Position numbers and translations under genes: made by a program. 64,000 bases of DNA, from the NCBI GenBank assembly GCA_026004875.1, contig BPJZ01000015.1, forward strand, positions 1 to 64,000, written 5' to 3'. Shown here one piece after another: positions 38,298-47,499 of this stretch; position 1 is the first letter of the stretch; each line of letters opens with the position of its first letter. This DNA comes from Candidatus Poribacteria bacterium (GTDB taxonomy: Bacteria; Poribacteria; WGA-4E; GCA-2687025). Under the pieces are notes generated by a model. That model searched no databases. It saw only the letters and a program-made list of their open reading frames with translations, and had not been told where the DNA came from.

Positions 38298-39691
38298 ATG
38301 GTTGAGGTCGGATCGGCGGTCAAGCTGAGCGTCTCCGGGTACCGGGCACGGGTAGGGGAGGGGTTTACGCCGGAGAGCTGTTTGCGCTTTGCCAACGCGT
38401 TTGCCGCGTTTTTAGCCCAGTCGGGAGGGCGAACGGTCGTTTTGGGTCGAGACACACGCCCCAGTGGGCTGGCCGCTTTTCACGCGGTGTTGTCGGGGTT
38501 GTTGGCCTCCGGCCTTTCCGTTCACGACGCGCAGGTTGCGCCGACGCCGACGGTCTTTTATGCCGCCGCTCGGCTGGAAGCCGACGGGGCGTTGATGATC
38601 ACCGCGAGCCACAACCCTCCCGACTGGAATGGAATTGAAGCCGCCTCACGGAGCGGACGGCTCCTGAACGGCTCCGAGCGGGAGCAGCTGCATCGGTTGT
38701 TTTATGCCCAGTCGGCGGCCTATACCCGATGGGACGAGCAGGGGGTCTGCTCACCGCTGCCCCACGCTGTGGATCAGCATCTGGAAGCGATCCTTGAACT
38801 TCCTTTTGTGGACCTGGAGGCGGTGCGAGGGGCGGGATTTCGGGTTGTGGTGGATGCGGGGCAACGGTGCTGGAGCGGTCAGCACACCGCGGCTGCTCCG
38901 GCGGCTCGGCTGCGATGTGGTCCCGCTGCATTGTGAGTTGAACGGGCGCTTCGCTCGGCCGTTGGAGCCCTCGCCGGAGGCGCTCCAGCCACTGGCGCAG
39001 GCCGTCTTGGAGACGGGCGCTCAGCTGGGTCTGGCCCACGATGGGGACGCCGATCGGCTGGTCTTGGTGGACGAAAAAGGGCGGTATGTGCCTGAGGAGT
39101 ACACCTTCGCGCTGGTTGCCGATGTGATCCTGGAGCGGTTTCGCGGCCCGGTCGTCACGACGGTGGTAACCGGTGGGCTGTTGGACGCCGTCGCGCAGTC
39201 TCACGGCGTGCCGATCTATCGGACGCCGGTTGGGGTAGCTCACGTCGCCCAGCGGATGGAGGAGACCGGCGCCGTTGTCGGCGGGGGAGAGCACCGGCGG
39301 CGTGATCGTTCCCCAACTCCAGCGGACGACCGACGGAATTGCCGCGGCGGCGGTGATCCTTTCTGGGATGGTTCGGCGAGGGGAGCCCCTTTCCGAGTGG
39401 GTGGGCCGATGGCCTCGGTTCTGGATGCGGCGGGCGAAGCTTCCGCTTCCGGAGGGGTTCTCCGTTGAGCGGGTCTATCAGACTGTTGCCGAGTTGTATC
39501 CTGGCGCCGCTGTGGAGCGTATTGACGGACTAAAGCTTTTACTGGACGAGCGAGCGTGGGTCTCCGTTCGACCTTCGGGGACGGAGCCGGTCGTCCGGGT
39601 CTTTGCGGAGGCAGACGATCCGGCGCGAGCCGACGAGCTGGTTCGCCGGACGGCGCAGGCCGTTCGGCGGGTTCTGGATTCCACCGTTTGA
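38298..39691 (+). CDS. Phosphohexomutase (phosphoglucomutase/phosphomannomutase/GlmM type), frameshifted
   Basis: Alpha-D-phosphohexomutase superfamily, about 463 residues, interconverting hexose 1- and 6-phosphates. Domain 1 has the phosphoserine loop GALMITASHNPPDWNG. The metal-binding loop is AHDGDADRLVLVDEKG. The sugar-specificity loop reads GGESTGG once an extra G is removed near 39290. The C-terminal phosphate site is SVRPSGTEPVVRVFAE. Two G-run over-calls (near 38860 and 39290) split it. Flanked by GlgC, YvcK and NagB: glucose-1-phosphate supply and GlcN-phosphate (GlmM-like) are both plausible, so I leave the symbol blank. Confidence 0.9.
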
Positions 39692-39700
39692 GGTTGAAAG

Positions 39701-40889
39701 ATGACGCGGAAGCTGCGGATCGCTTGCATCGGGGGCGGAACGGGGCTGTCCACTCTTCTCCGTGGGCTGCGCCGATACGCGCTCCAGGAGGGGGAAGAAA
39801 AGCTGGACATGGACGGCCTGACAGCGATCGTCTCCGTCTCGGACGATGGGGGGAGCTCCGGCCGGTTGATTGACGAGTTCGGCGTCCTGCCGCCGGGGGA
39901 CATTCGCAACTGTCTGGTGGCTCTGGCCGATGAGGAGGAGACGATCTCTCGGCTGTTTGAGTACCGCTTTCAGGGCAACGGGCACTTGAAGGGGCACAGC
40001 GTCGGCAATCTGTTGCTGATCGCACTCTCGGACCTGTTTGGTTCGTTTCCGGCTGCGATTCAGGAGGGCTTCGCGGGTTCTGGCCGTTCGAGGGCGGATT
40101 TTGCCGGTCACCCTCGAGTCCACCGTGCTCTGTGCGGAGCTGATGGACGGGACGGTCGTCCGGGGGGAGTCGGCGATCCCCAAGCGTCGGAATCGAGCGC
40201 CGATCCGACGCGTCTTTTTGGAACCTCGAGGGGCTGGGACCTCTGGAAGCGGCGAGCCGCCCTCGATCCGGGCGCTGCCGGAGGCGGTTAAGGCGATCGA
40301 GGAGGCTGACGCCGTGGTGATCGGGCCGGGGAGCCTCTTCACCAGCATCCTTCCCAACCTGGCCGTTCCAGACATTGCCGAGGCGCTCCGACGCTCTTCA
40401 GCCGTGAAGCTCTACGTTTGTAACGTGATGGTCGAGCCGGGGGAGACGGACGGCTTTTCGGCCTACGATCACGTGGAGGCGATCCTTCGGCACGGCGATT
40501 TCAAGCTGGACTACGTCCTCCTCAACTCCGAGCACGCTTCCGAGGAGCTGATCCGCCAGTACCAGCTAGCGGAGATGATCCAGCAGTACCACTGGCTTCA
40601 GGGGCTGGAGCTGGACACCGATCGGTTCTCCTATGCGGAGCTGCTGGCACGGTTGGACCTGAGCCGTCTTCCGGAGCTCCCTGAAGCGGACCGCTCGCGG
40701 ATTCAGGTGCTCTATCGTCCGGACGTGGACCACCGGATCCCCGCGCAGGTGGTGCAGGAGCCGCTGCTTCACGAGACGGTCATCCGAGAGCGAAACGAGA
40801 CGCTCCGGGTGCTCCGCCATGAGCCGCTCAAGCTGGCCGGGGCGATCGTTCGGCTTCTAGAGCGGCATTACACCTCCGCCAATGGGTAA
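39701..40889 (+). CDS. yvcK: YvcK/CofD-like UDP-GlcNAc-binding regulatory protein, frameshifted
   Basis: Member of the gluconeogenesis-factor (YvcK) family, which in Bacillus binds UDP-GlcNAc and links cell-wall synthesis to carbon metabolism. N-terminal IACIGGGTGLSTLLRGLRRY and VSVSDDGGSSGRLIDEFGVLPPGDIRNCLVAL are the family's signature. An extra G in GAGGGC near 40067 breaks the frame; corrected QEASRVLAVRGRILPVTLE joins the second ORF with VIGPGSLFTSILPNL and CNVMVEPGETDGFSAYDH. About 396 residues. It overlaps the following fusion gene by 8 bases. Confidence 0.92.
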
Positions 40890-43389
40890 CTCTTCCCTTT
40901 TGGACCGCGTGGAACGGCTGTGGGGCCACCCGATTCGTCGGTTGTTGCCGAATCGGGCGGCGGCTTTGGAGGCCTGGCTTCTTCAACGCTGGGAGCGACT
41001 CCCTTCTGAGGCGACATTACGGCGGGAGCTCTCCCCTCAGTGGGTGGTCCTAGCCGCTGGGGCCGGCTCTCGGATCGACCCCTCAGGCCGATTCAACAAG
41101 CTCTTGGACATCTGGTTGGGGGATCGGAACGTCCTTCAACTTTCCGTTGCCCATCTTCCTACCGATCGTCCGCCGATTCTGGTGATCAACCCGATGATGG
41201 CGCGTCGTCTCCTGCGGGCGGGGCTGTCCGATCCGCTCACCGATCGGTCTGGGGCGCTTTCGAATCAAGAGTTGGACCCAGAACGGGTTGCCCGATGGCT
41301 CGTCCCTGGGGCGCAGGTGGTTGTTCAGCCGGTGCCAAACGGCACAGGAGGCGCCTTGAAGGCAGCGGCTCCGCTGCTGGCCCACTCCGACGCGGAGCTG
41401 TTGGGCGTCGCCTTTGGCGATGAGCCCTTCTTAGAGCCGGAGATTTACTTAGAGACGCTCATTGCTCATCTGCTTCACGGGGCGGACGGGACGCTTTGTG
41501 GCAAGCGCCCCGAAGCGGTCGCCGCCAAGGGTGGGCTGTTCTTCGACGCGGCCGGGCGCTTTGTCGGAACCAAAGAGTGGTACGACATGACCCCCCAGGA
41601 ACAACGGGAGATGGAGGTAAAGCTCCAGCGCGGGGAGGCGATCACCAACACGGGCATCTCGCTCTTCCGCCGGGAGGCGGCCCTTGAGCGGTTGGATCGG
41701 CTTTGGCTCCACAAAGGAGGGACGGAGTACCACCACGTGGACCTTTTCCGCCTCCTCTATGAAGACGGACTGAGGACCCACGCACACGTTTACGAGCGGG
41801 AGATTCCTTCTGGGGTCAATCGCTGGAGGAACGTGGTTCTTGGCGAGGCTGAGGCCTATCGGCGGACGGCGGAACGGCTCCAGGAGGCCGGAGGATGGGT
41901 TCATCCTGCTGCGTCGGTGCTCTGGTGGCCTCCTCGCTTCGGCGAGGAGACATCGCCGGTTGCCGCGGGCGTTCGGCTTCGGGGACGGGTGGTGCTGGGG
42001 CAGAGCGCCCGGGTGGAGGCCTTCTCCCTGGTGGAGGACTCGCAACTGCTGGGGCGAACCCGAATTGGGGGACGGGCTGCCGTTCGGGGCTCTTGGCTCT
42101 TGGATGTGCGGGTCGAGTCTTACGACGACGGGGCTCCGATCGGCGGACCGGGCGACGAGCTGATCGCGACGACGGAGGTGGTGGACTCCGAGCTTTGGGA
42201 GACACTGGTCGGCGGCGGCGCGCGATTGGTGCGCGTTCGGGGGGAGCGGGCGGTTGTTCCGCCGGGGCTGGAGGTCCGCGATCGGCGGCTTGGAATGCGC
42301 CGGGATCCGACGCTCGGGCTTCGGCGCTGGCCTCCGGCGCTCTGGGAGGTCGCCTCGTCGGACTACCTGCCGGGCGCGTTCACCTTCGGAGAGAAGCGGG
42401 GCACCGACGAGTGGGATCGGCTTTTGAATCACATCCGGCGAATGGCGTTCGAGGAGCTGGGTCCCCGTGCCTACTTCGCACCGGAGGACCGGCGGCGGTG
42501 GGAGTGGGCGACCGAGGCAATCCTTGGGGAAGCCGTCTTCTCCCTGGACGCGTGGACGCCGGAGGAGTTGTGGGGCTTGTTGTTGGAGGTGCTTGAGCTG
42601 ATCCGGGGGGAGGGATGGGACCCGTACCGGCGGGAGAAGCGCCTTGCCCGACGCTGGGCCTTTCGACTCCTGGAGCAACACGCCCCAGCGCCAGAGGACT
42701 GGGAGAGCTGGGTTCGGCTGTTGCTTTATGGCAATCTGATCGACTTTACCAGCCGGCGAATGTTGGACTCCGCGGATGTGGCACTCCTTGGTGAGTTGGA
42801 CCGGGAGGAGCTGGAACGGGCGCTCGAGTCCTCCCTAGCGATCGACTCGACGCCGCACCTTTGGGAGCGGCTTTCTGGTCCGCCCCTGGAGATTCTTTGG
42901 CTGACCGATAACGATGGCGAAGCGGTCCTGGACTTTGCCTTTCTCGAGCTGCTGGTTCAACGGGGCCATTCGGTGACCGTCGCCGCGCGTGGGGGGCCGG
43001 CTTTTAACGACGCGACGGAGACTGACCTTCGGGCGGTGCTGGAGCATCCCCGCTTTGTGACTCTGCGCGAGGCGATGGCCTGCGGGACGTTCCGAGTTCT
43101 CAGCTCCGGTTCTCGGACGGTAGGAACCAATCTGTATCACGCCACTCCGGCGTTCTGGAACGCCCTTCGGGGGGCCGACCTCGTGGTTGCCAAGGGCCAA
43201 GGAAACTGGTACACCACTCGGCGACTCTGCCAAGAGGTTGTCTATCTGCTGGTCTCCAAGGGGTTGACGGCGGAGCGTACCACGGGGGTGGTTGCGCAGG
43301 AGCGTCCGCCTCTAGATGGGATGATTTGCGCCCTGGTTCCCCGTGACTCCTCTTGGAACGGCACGCTTCGCGAGCTGTCGGTTGAGTAG
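40882..43389 (+). CDS. Fusion of GlmU-like nucleotidyltransferase and DUF89 (damage-control phosphatase-like) domains
   Basis: Intact 835-residue protein combining two enzyme domains. Residues about 50-330: sugar-nucleotidyltransferase with AAGAGSR (58-64) and FNKLL as the NTP loop, PNGTGGALKAAAPLL, FGDEP as the metal motif and NTGISLFRR. About 335-470: short beta-helix-like acyltransferase-type segment (VVLGQSARVEAFSLVEDSQLLG). About 495-835: DUF89 of the archaeal AF1104 type with GNLIDF, metal-site TDNDGEAVLD (675-684), GGPAFNDAT (704-712) and AKGQGNW (770-776). DUF89 proteins hydrolyse phosphosugars and damaged phosphometabolites in studied cases. Starts inside yvcK's end; nagB follows by 57 bases. 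Length excludes a frameshift artefact because one frame covers all. Confidence 0.88.
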   Translation: MGNSSLLDRVERLWGHPIRRLLPNRAAALEAWLLQRWERLPSEATLRRELSPQWVVLAAGAGSRIDPSGRFNKLLDIWLGDRNVLQLSVAHLPTDRPPILVINPMMARRLLRAGLSDPLTDRSGALSNQELDPERVARWLVPGAQVVVQPVPNGTGGALKAAAPLLAHSDAELLGVAFGDEPFLEPEIYLETLIAHLLHGADGTLCGKRPEAVAAKGGLFFDAAGRFVGTKEWYDMTPQEQREMEVKLQRGEAITNTGISLFRREAALERLDRLWLHKGGTEYHHVDLFRLLYEDGLRTHAHVYEREIPSGVNRWRNVVLGEAEAYRRTAERLQEAGGWVHPAASVLWWPPRFGEETSPVAAGVRLRGRVVLGQSARVEAFSLVEDSQLLGRTRIGGRAAVRGSWLLDVRVESYDDGAPIGGPGDELIATTEVVDSELWETLVGGGARLVRVRGERAVVPPGLEVRDRRLGMRRDPTLGLRRWPPALWEVASSDYLPGAFTFGEKRGTDEWDRLLNHIRRMAFEELGPRAYFAPEDRRRWEWATEAILGEAVFSLDAWTPEELWGLLLEVLELIRGEGWDPYRREKRLARRWAFRLLEQHAPAPEDWESWVRLLLYGNLIDFTSRRMLDSADVALLGELDREELERALESSLAIDSTPHLWERLSGPPLEILWLTDNDGEAVLDFAFLELLVQRGHSVTVAARGGPAFNDATETDLRAVLEHPRFVTLREAMACGTFRVLSSGSRTVGTNLYHATPAFWNALRGADLVVAKGQGNWYTTRRLCQEVVYLLVSKGLTAERTTGVVAQERPPLDGMICALVPRDSSWNGTLRELSVE

Positions 43390-43446
43390 TTCGGCCGGTA
43401 GACGGAAGGACAAACCTAAAATCGGATCGGCACCGGAGGGGGTCCC

Positions 43447-44232
43447 GTGAAGATCTTTGTGACGCCCGATGTAGACCGCGTTACGGCACAGTACTTGTTG
43501 CGTCGCTGGCCGCAGTTGCGCGTTTTGGGGCTGGCCACCGGTCGCACACCAGAGGGACTCTACGGTTGGCTGGTTCAGTATTTTTACGAAGGGCGGCTTT
43601 CCTTCGCTGACAAGCGAACGTTCAACCTGGACGAGTATTACGCGCTTCCTCCAAACCATCCGGGGAGTTATCGGGCGACGATGGTGCGGCTGCTGATGCA
43701 GTATGTCGACCTGCCGCCGGACCGCTTCCACGTGCCGCCGGGGCTGACCGAGGACGTGGAGGCCGCCTGTCGGAATTATGAGGCCCAGATTCGGGCCGCC
43801 GGCGGGGTGGACCTTTGGATTTTAGGCATCGGTCAGGACGGGCACATCGCCTTTAACGAGCCGGGCTCGCCACCCGACTCAAGAACGCGACTGATCCGGC
43901 TGGAGGAGAGCACTCGACGGGCCAACGCCGACTTTTTCGGCGGCGATCCGCAGCAAGTGCCGACTCACGCGATCACCGTTGGAATCGGGACGATCCTGGA
44001 GGCGCGCGAGCTGATCCTTCTGGCCAAGGGAAGCGCCAAGGCGGAGATCCTTGAGGCGGCGGTTTGTGGTCCTGAGACGGCGCAGGTTCCAGCCTCTTTT
44101 CTCCGGAGGCATCCTCGTTGCCGATTGATCTTGGATCCCGAGGCGGCCGGACGACTCCTCCGGCGCCTTGAGAACGGAGCGGTCAACGGCCATCCGCTCC
44201 AAAAGGTGCACGACGGCGCTGAGATCGGTTAG
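43447..44232 (+). CDS. nagB: Glucosamine-6-phosphate deaminase
   Basis: Converts glucosamine-6-phosphate to fructose-6-phosphate and ammonia; 261 residues, GTG start 5 bases after GGAGGG. Motifs: VLGLATGRTPEGLYGWL, FNLDEYYALPPNHPGSY (catalytic Asp region), WILGIGQDGHIAFNEPGS with the catalytic His, and THAITVGIGTILEARE. Last gene of the kinase-to-NagB operon, which links it with the YvcK and nucleotidyltransferase genes in amino-sugar metabolism. Its end overlaps the convergent MBL gene by 4 bases. Confidence 0.94.
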   Translation: MKIFVTPDVDRVTAQYLLRRWPQLRVLGLATGRTPEGLYGWLVQYFYEGRLSFADKRTFNLDEYYALPPNHPGSYRATMVRLLMQYVDLPPDRFHVPPGLTEDVEAACRNYEAQIRAAGGVDLWILGIGQDGHIAFNEPGSPPDSRTRLIRLEESTRRANADFFGGDPQQVPTHAITVGIGTILEARELILLAKGSAKAEILEAAVCGPETAQVPASFLRRHPRCRLILDPEAAGRLLRRLENGAVNGHPLQKVHDGAEIG

Positions 44233-45206
44233 CCCTCAATCCGAACTGGCTCTGGACCGGAAAGGTCGAAAGCGTCGCCCTCAAAAGCCGCTTCGATCCG
44301 CAGCCTGGAGTCCGGATACATAAAGGCGCAGTACTCTCGCGCCTGCTCCTGAAGCTCGATGATCGTCTGGTCCGAGTAGGTAGGATCGTGGTGCCCCACT
44401 AACAGCAGCTTGACGTTGGCACGGGCGGCAAAGTCCACTCCTACTAGCGCGGAGCTGTGCCCCCAGTCCTCTTTGATGAACGCTTCTAAAAGTGTGTACT
44501 GACCGTCAAAGTAGAGCAGATCGGCGTTCGAGAAGAACCGAAGGTAGCGCTCGTACTCCTTTTCGCTGGGATTCTTATACTCCGCGTCGCTGGCGAAAAC
44601 AAACACCCGATCCCGCCACTCAAAACGGTAGCCGTACGCATCGCCGGGATGGTTCAAAAGGGTCGTTGTGATCGTGAACTCGCCCAACTGGAGCTTGTCC
44701 CCTAACTCCAGGTGGTGGAACACCTTCTTGCAGGCCATCACGTGAAAGGGCACCGGAAAGTACTCGCGCACCTGCAGGCCGACCATCCGCTCTTCTAGTC
44801 GCTCATGAAGGCCGTAAAAGTGAATCTCCGTCGGAAGGTAGGCCGGAACGAAGAAGGGAAATCCGTTTGTGTGGTCGTGATGGTGGTGAGTGAAGAGAAG
44901 GTGCAACGGTTGGGGGCTTTGAGCAAACCCCTCTTGGAGCAGTTTCTGCCCCAACAACCGGAGGCCGGAACCCGCGTCAATGATAATTCGTGTCTCGTCG
45001 TCCCAGACCTCCGCGCAGGTGGTGTTCCCCCCGACAACGGCGCGATCCTCACGGGGGAGGCTCGCAATGAAGGCCTCTACCTTCTCCGGCGTCGAGAGGT
45101 CTACCCCGTGCGCTCGACGCAAGACGCGCCGAAGCTTGTTCAGATAATCCTCGGTTGTCAGCGGCGTCGGAATAGAACCTCGGACGCCCCAAAACTTCAC
45201 TTTCAC
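44229..45206 (-). CDS. MBL-fold metallo-hydrolase
   Basis: Metallo-beta-lactamase-fold hydrolase, 325 residues. KFWGVRGSIPTP and VGGNTTCAEV are typical of the RNase Z/phosphodiesterase-like (PhnP/cAMP-phosphodiesterase-type) branch; metal ligands are in LFTHHHHDHTNGFPFF, LNHPGDAYGYRF, FASDAEY, and LLVGHHDPTYSD. No signal peptide. An insertion at residues 20-55 (helical, after SIPTP) is somewhat long. Divergent from the phosphoesterase-like gene, convergent with nagB. Substrate unknown. Confidence 0.88.
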   Translation of the reverse strand: MKVKFWGVRGSIPTPLTTEDYLNKLRRVLRRAHGVDLSTPEKVEAFIASLPREDRAVVGGNTTCAEVWDDETRIIIDAGSGLRLLGQKLLQEGFAQSPQPLHLLFTHHHHDHTNGFPFFVPAYLPTEIHFYGLHERLEERMVGLQVREYFPVPFHVMACKKVFHHLELGDKLQLGEFTITTTLLNHPGDAYGYRFEWRDRVFVFASDAEYKNPSEKEYERYLRFFSNADLLYFDGQYTLLEAFIKEDWGHSSALVGVDFAARANVKLLLVGHHDPTYSDQTIIELQEQAREYCAFMYPDSRLRIEAAFEGDAFDLSGPEPVRIEG

Positions 45207-45530
45207 GGATTTGCCGCCCTGTGATCTCGGCTCATTCCTAAGCGCTTGCGCCCGCTCAATTCTTTTCTAGCTTATCGCACCGATTTTTTAAGTGCAACGG
45301 AATTTCCCGAACGTCGGTTTCGGAGAGACCTCTGCGGTTCTTTCGGCCTCAGCTTCCGCTTGGAAGCGAGCGAAACCCAGAAGGCGACGCGTGAAAGAGG
45401 GCGTCTTTCTGGCATCCGCTCGATCCCATCGCTGCTATTATTTTTATGGAATTACTTTTGATAAGCAACCACAATTCTCAGTAGCTCTTGAAGCTTGAAA
45501 ACAACACTTTTGACTGAAAGGAGGCGGAGT
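45207..45530. other. AT-richer intergenic region between divergent genes
   Basis: 324 bases with no credible gene. More AT-rich than its surroundings (stretches such as TATTATTTTTATGG and ACTTTTGATAAG). It must hold promoters for both flanking genes, but I could not pick a convincing -35/-10 pair. A ribosome site GAAAGGAGGCGGAGT sits at its right edge. Confidence 0.4.
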
Positions 45531-46223
45531 ATGCTGAATCCGGTGAGACGTGTTGTCGTTGCTGCGGAGCCCCAGGGCGAGCTGGCCGCCTTGAAACGAC
45601 TCATCGGCCGACTCTTTGAGCTGAGGGCCGATGCCTTAGCCATCACAGGAAACCTGCTTAGCTCAAAGGCCGGAGGAGAGGAGTTCGCTCAGTTCTTTGA
45701 AACGCTGGCCGAAAGTTCGGTTCCGACCTATTTTGTTCCAGGCCCCGAGGACGTTCCAATGAGCGCCTATCTGCGCGAGGCTGCTAACATCGAAACGGTC
45801 GCCCCTCATCTTCACGGCGTCCACGGGACGTTTGCCATCGCTCCGGGGTTTGTCGTCTTCGCTGGGTTTGGCGGCGAGGTCACCGACGACCCGGAGGCCC
45901 TCCGCAAAGAGGACGGACGGCTCTTTTATCCCGCTTGGGAGGTCGAGTATCGATTTAAGTTCCTCCGAGAATTGAAGGACTATCCGAAGGTGTTCCTCTT
46001 TCACTCGGCACCGGAGCACAAGGGCCTCGGAGAGCAGGGAAGCGCCGTCCTCGCCGAGTTGATCAAGACCCATCAGCCCCGCCTCGTGCTGATCGGTGGC
46101 AAGGCGCCTCGAGAGGAGGTGCTAGGCACCGCGCGTGTGGTCGGGCCGGGAAGCCTTGCCGAAGGGCACTTTGCCGTGGTCTCCCTCCGTGGGAACCAGG
46201 TGGAGCACCACCAGCTGGATTAG
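45531..46223 (+). CDS. Degenerate calcineurin-like phosphoesterase (COG2129-like)
   Basis: Protein of 230 residues with the Icc/COG2129 phosphoesterase layout but altered metal sites. Expected DxHG is AAEPQG (11-16), GDxxx is TGNLL, GNxD is GPED (PTYFVPGPEDVP), and the last GHxH region reads LIGGKAPREE. One middle His (LFHSAPEHKG) and the fold stretches FELRADALAITG and VVFAGFGG are kept. ATG at 45531 follows GAAAGGAGG; the ORF track start is 12 codons earlier without a ribosome site. Intact frame and strong ribosome site suggest expression; catalysis is doubtful. A large hairpin follows. Confidence 0.72.
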   Translation: MLNPVRRVVVAAEPQGELAALKRLIGRLFELRADALAITGNLLSSKAGGEEFAQFFETLAESSVPTYFVPGPEDVPMSAYLREAANIETVAPHLHGVHGTFAIAPGFVVFAGFGGEVTDDPEALRKEDGRLFYPAWEVEYRFKFLRELKDYPKVFLFHSAPEHKGLGEQGSAVLAELIKTHQPRLVLIGGKAPREEVLGTARVVGPGSLAEGHFAVVSLRGNQVEHHQLD

Positions 46224-46254
46224 ACCCTTCCTCGAAGGCCAGTGAGCGGAGCGG

Positions 46255-46292
46255 GAAGGGCTTGCGCGCCGATTCTGGGGCGCAAGCCCTTC
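46255..46292 (+). terminator. Strong hairpin after the phosphoesterase-like gene
   Basis: GAAGGGCTTGCGC pairs perfectly (13 bp) with GCGCAAGCCCTTC across a 12-base loop, 32 bases after the stop. No T run follows, so termination strength is uncertain. Confidence 0.6.
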
Positions 46293-46398
46293 GTTGCGCC
46301 TCAAGGACGAGGAGACCCTCCCCCAACTTCATACTCTTAAGTCATTTATTTGGGGTGAAGGGTGTGGTAAGCGTTCTGGTCTGGGAAGGAGGCGGCAA

Positions 46399-47499
46399 AT
46401 GCCCTCTCGGTTTGGACGTCGGATGCTGATCGCTTTAGGGATACTGTTGCTGGTTGTGGGCGTTCTCGGCGGATTGGGGCGGGTTGGGTGGCTTCCGGTG
46501 GGGGTCTGGACGGGCCGGATTGCGGCACATCATGGGGCGCTGATGGTCTCCGGATTCCTGGGGGCGCTGATCGGCTTAGAACGGGCCGTAGCTTGGGGAC
46601 GGCGGTGGGGTTATCTAGCTCCGATCTTGGCATTGGTTGGATCGGCGCTTCTGATCGGCGGGGCGCCCAGACAGTGGTCGGCAGGGGTGTTTCTCCTTTC
46701 CTCCGCGTTGCTAGGGGGGCTATACGCGCGGCTCTACCGGAGGCGACCGAGCCTGGAGATGCGGGTGATGGGGGCTGGGGCTCTCTGTCTGTTGGTTGCT
46801 CACGGGCTCTGGATGCTGGGCTTCCCTTATGGGCAGTTGGTCCCGTGGTGGATGGGATTTCTTGTGTTGACAATCGCCGGGGAGCGGCTGGAGCTGTCCC
46901 GACTTCTGCGGCTGACTCGAGGGGCGGTGGTAGCCTTCACTCTGATTCTGCTGCTCGCCGTTGCGGGCTACTTCCTGAGCGTTTGGAACTACGGGTTGGG
47001 CATTCGAGTGGAGGGGGCCGCCTACCTGTTGCTGAGCTTTTGGCTCCTGCGCTACGACATGGCCCGCCGATCGGTTCGCCAACCGGGGCTGTCTCGTTAT
47101 ACGGCGTTAGCTCTGCTGGTCGGGTACGGGTGGCTGGGTGTGGCCGGACTGATTCGGCTATTGTGGGCTGGATGGCCGGGACAGATGGCACAGGATGCCG
47201 CGCTCCACGCGTTCTTTTTGGGGTTTGTCTTCTCGATGATCTTTGCGCACGCGCCGATCATCTTTCCGTCCATTCTGGGAGTTTCGGTGGCGTTTGGACG
47301 GTTCTTTTACGTTCCGCTGGTGCTGCTGGAGCTGACCGTTGCGCTTCGGGTGGTCGGGGACCTCGTGGTGGGATTCTCTGGGCAGCGGTGGGGGGCGCTG
47401 CTGAACGCCCTAACGCTGGCGTTGTTCCTGGAAACGATGGCCGGTTCGGTCATTCGGGGGCGTCGGGGGACGGAGGCCGTTCGGGAACCGGTCCGTTGA
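46399..47499 (+). CDS. Polytopic membrane protein resembling NnrS/heme-copper oxidase subunit I-like family
   Basis: About 366 residues, 10-12 helices. ATG at 46399 follows GGGAAGGAGGCGGCAA and is preferred to the upstream ATG. Conserved-looking polar residues sit in helices: AAHHGALMVSGFLGALIGLERAVAW near the start, and ALHAFFLGFVFSMIFAHAPIIFPSILG near the end, the pattern of NnrS-like proteins, whose relatives bind heme and act in nitric-oxide stress or metal handling. Function here is unproven. Its last 50 bases overlap the convergent pth gene, so the C-terminal tail is encoded opposite pth. Confidence 0.7.
   Translation: MPSRFGRRMLIALGILLLVVGVLGGLGRVGWLPVGVWTGRIAAHHGALMVSGFLGALIGLERAVAWGRRWGYLAPILALVGSALLIGGAPRQWSAGVFLLSSALLGGLYARLYRRRPSLEMRVMGAGALCLLVAHGLWMLGFPYGQLVPWWMGFLVLTIAGERLELSRLLRLTRGAVVAFTLILLLAVAGYFLSVWNYGLGIRVEGAAYLLLSFWLLRYDMARRSVRQPGLSRYTALALLVGYGWLGVAGLIRLLWAGWPGQMAQDAALHAFFLGFVFSMIFAHAPIIFPSILGVSVAFGRFFYVPLVLLELTVALRVVGDLVVGFSGQRWGALLNALTLALFLETMAGSVIRGRRGTEAVREPVR

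Noticed and set aside
41449-42681. 410-residue minus-strand ORF
   Set aside because: Shadow of the nucleotidyltransferase-DUF89 gene; Pro/Arg-rich with no motif.
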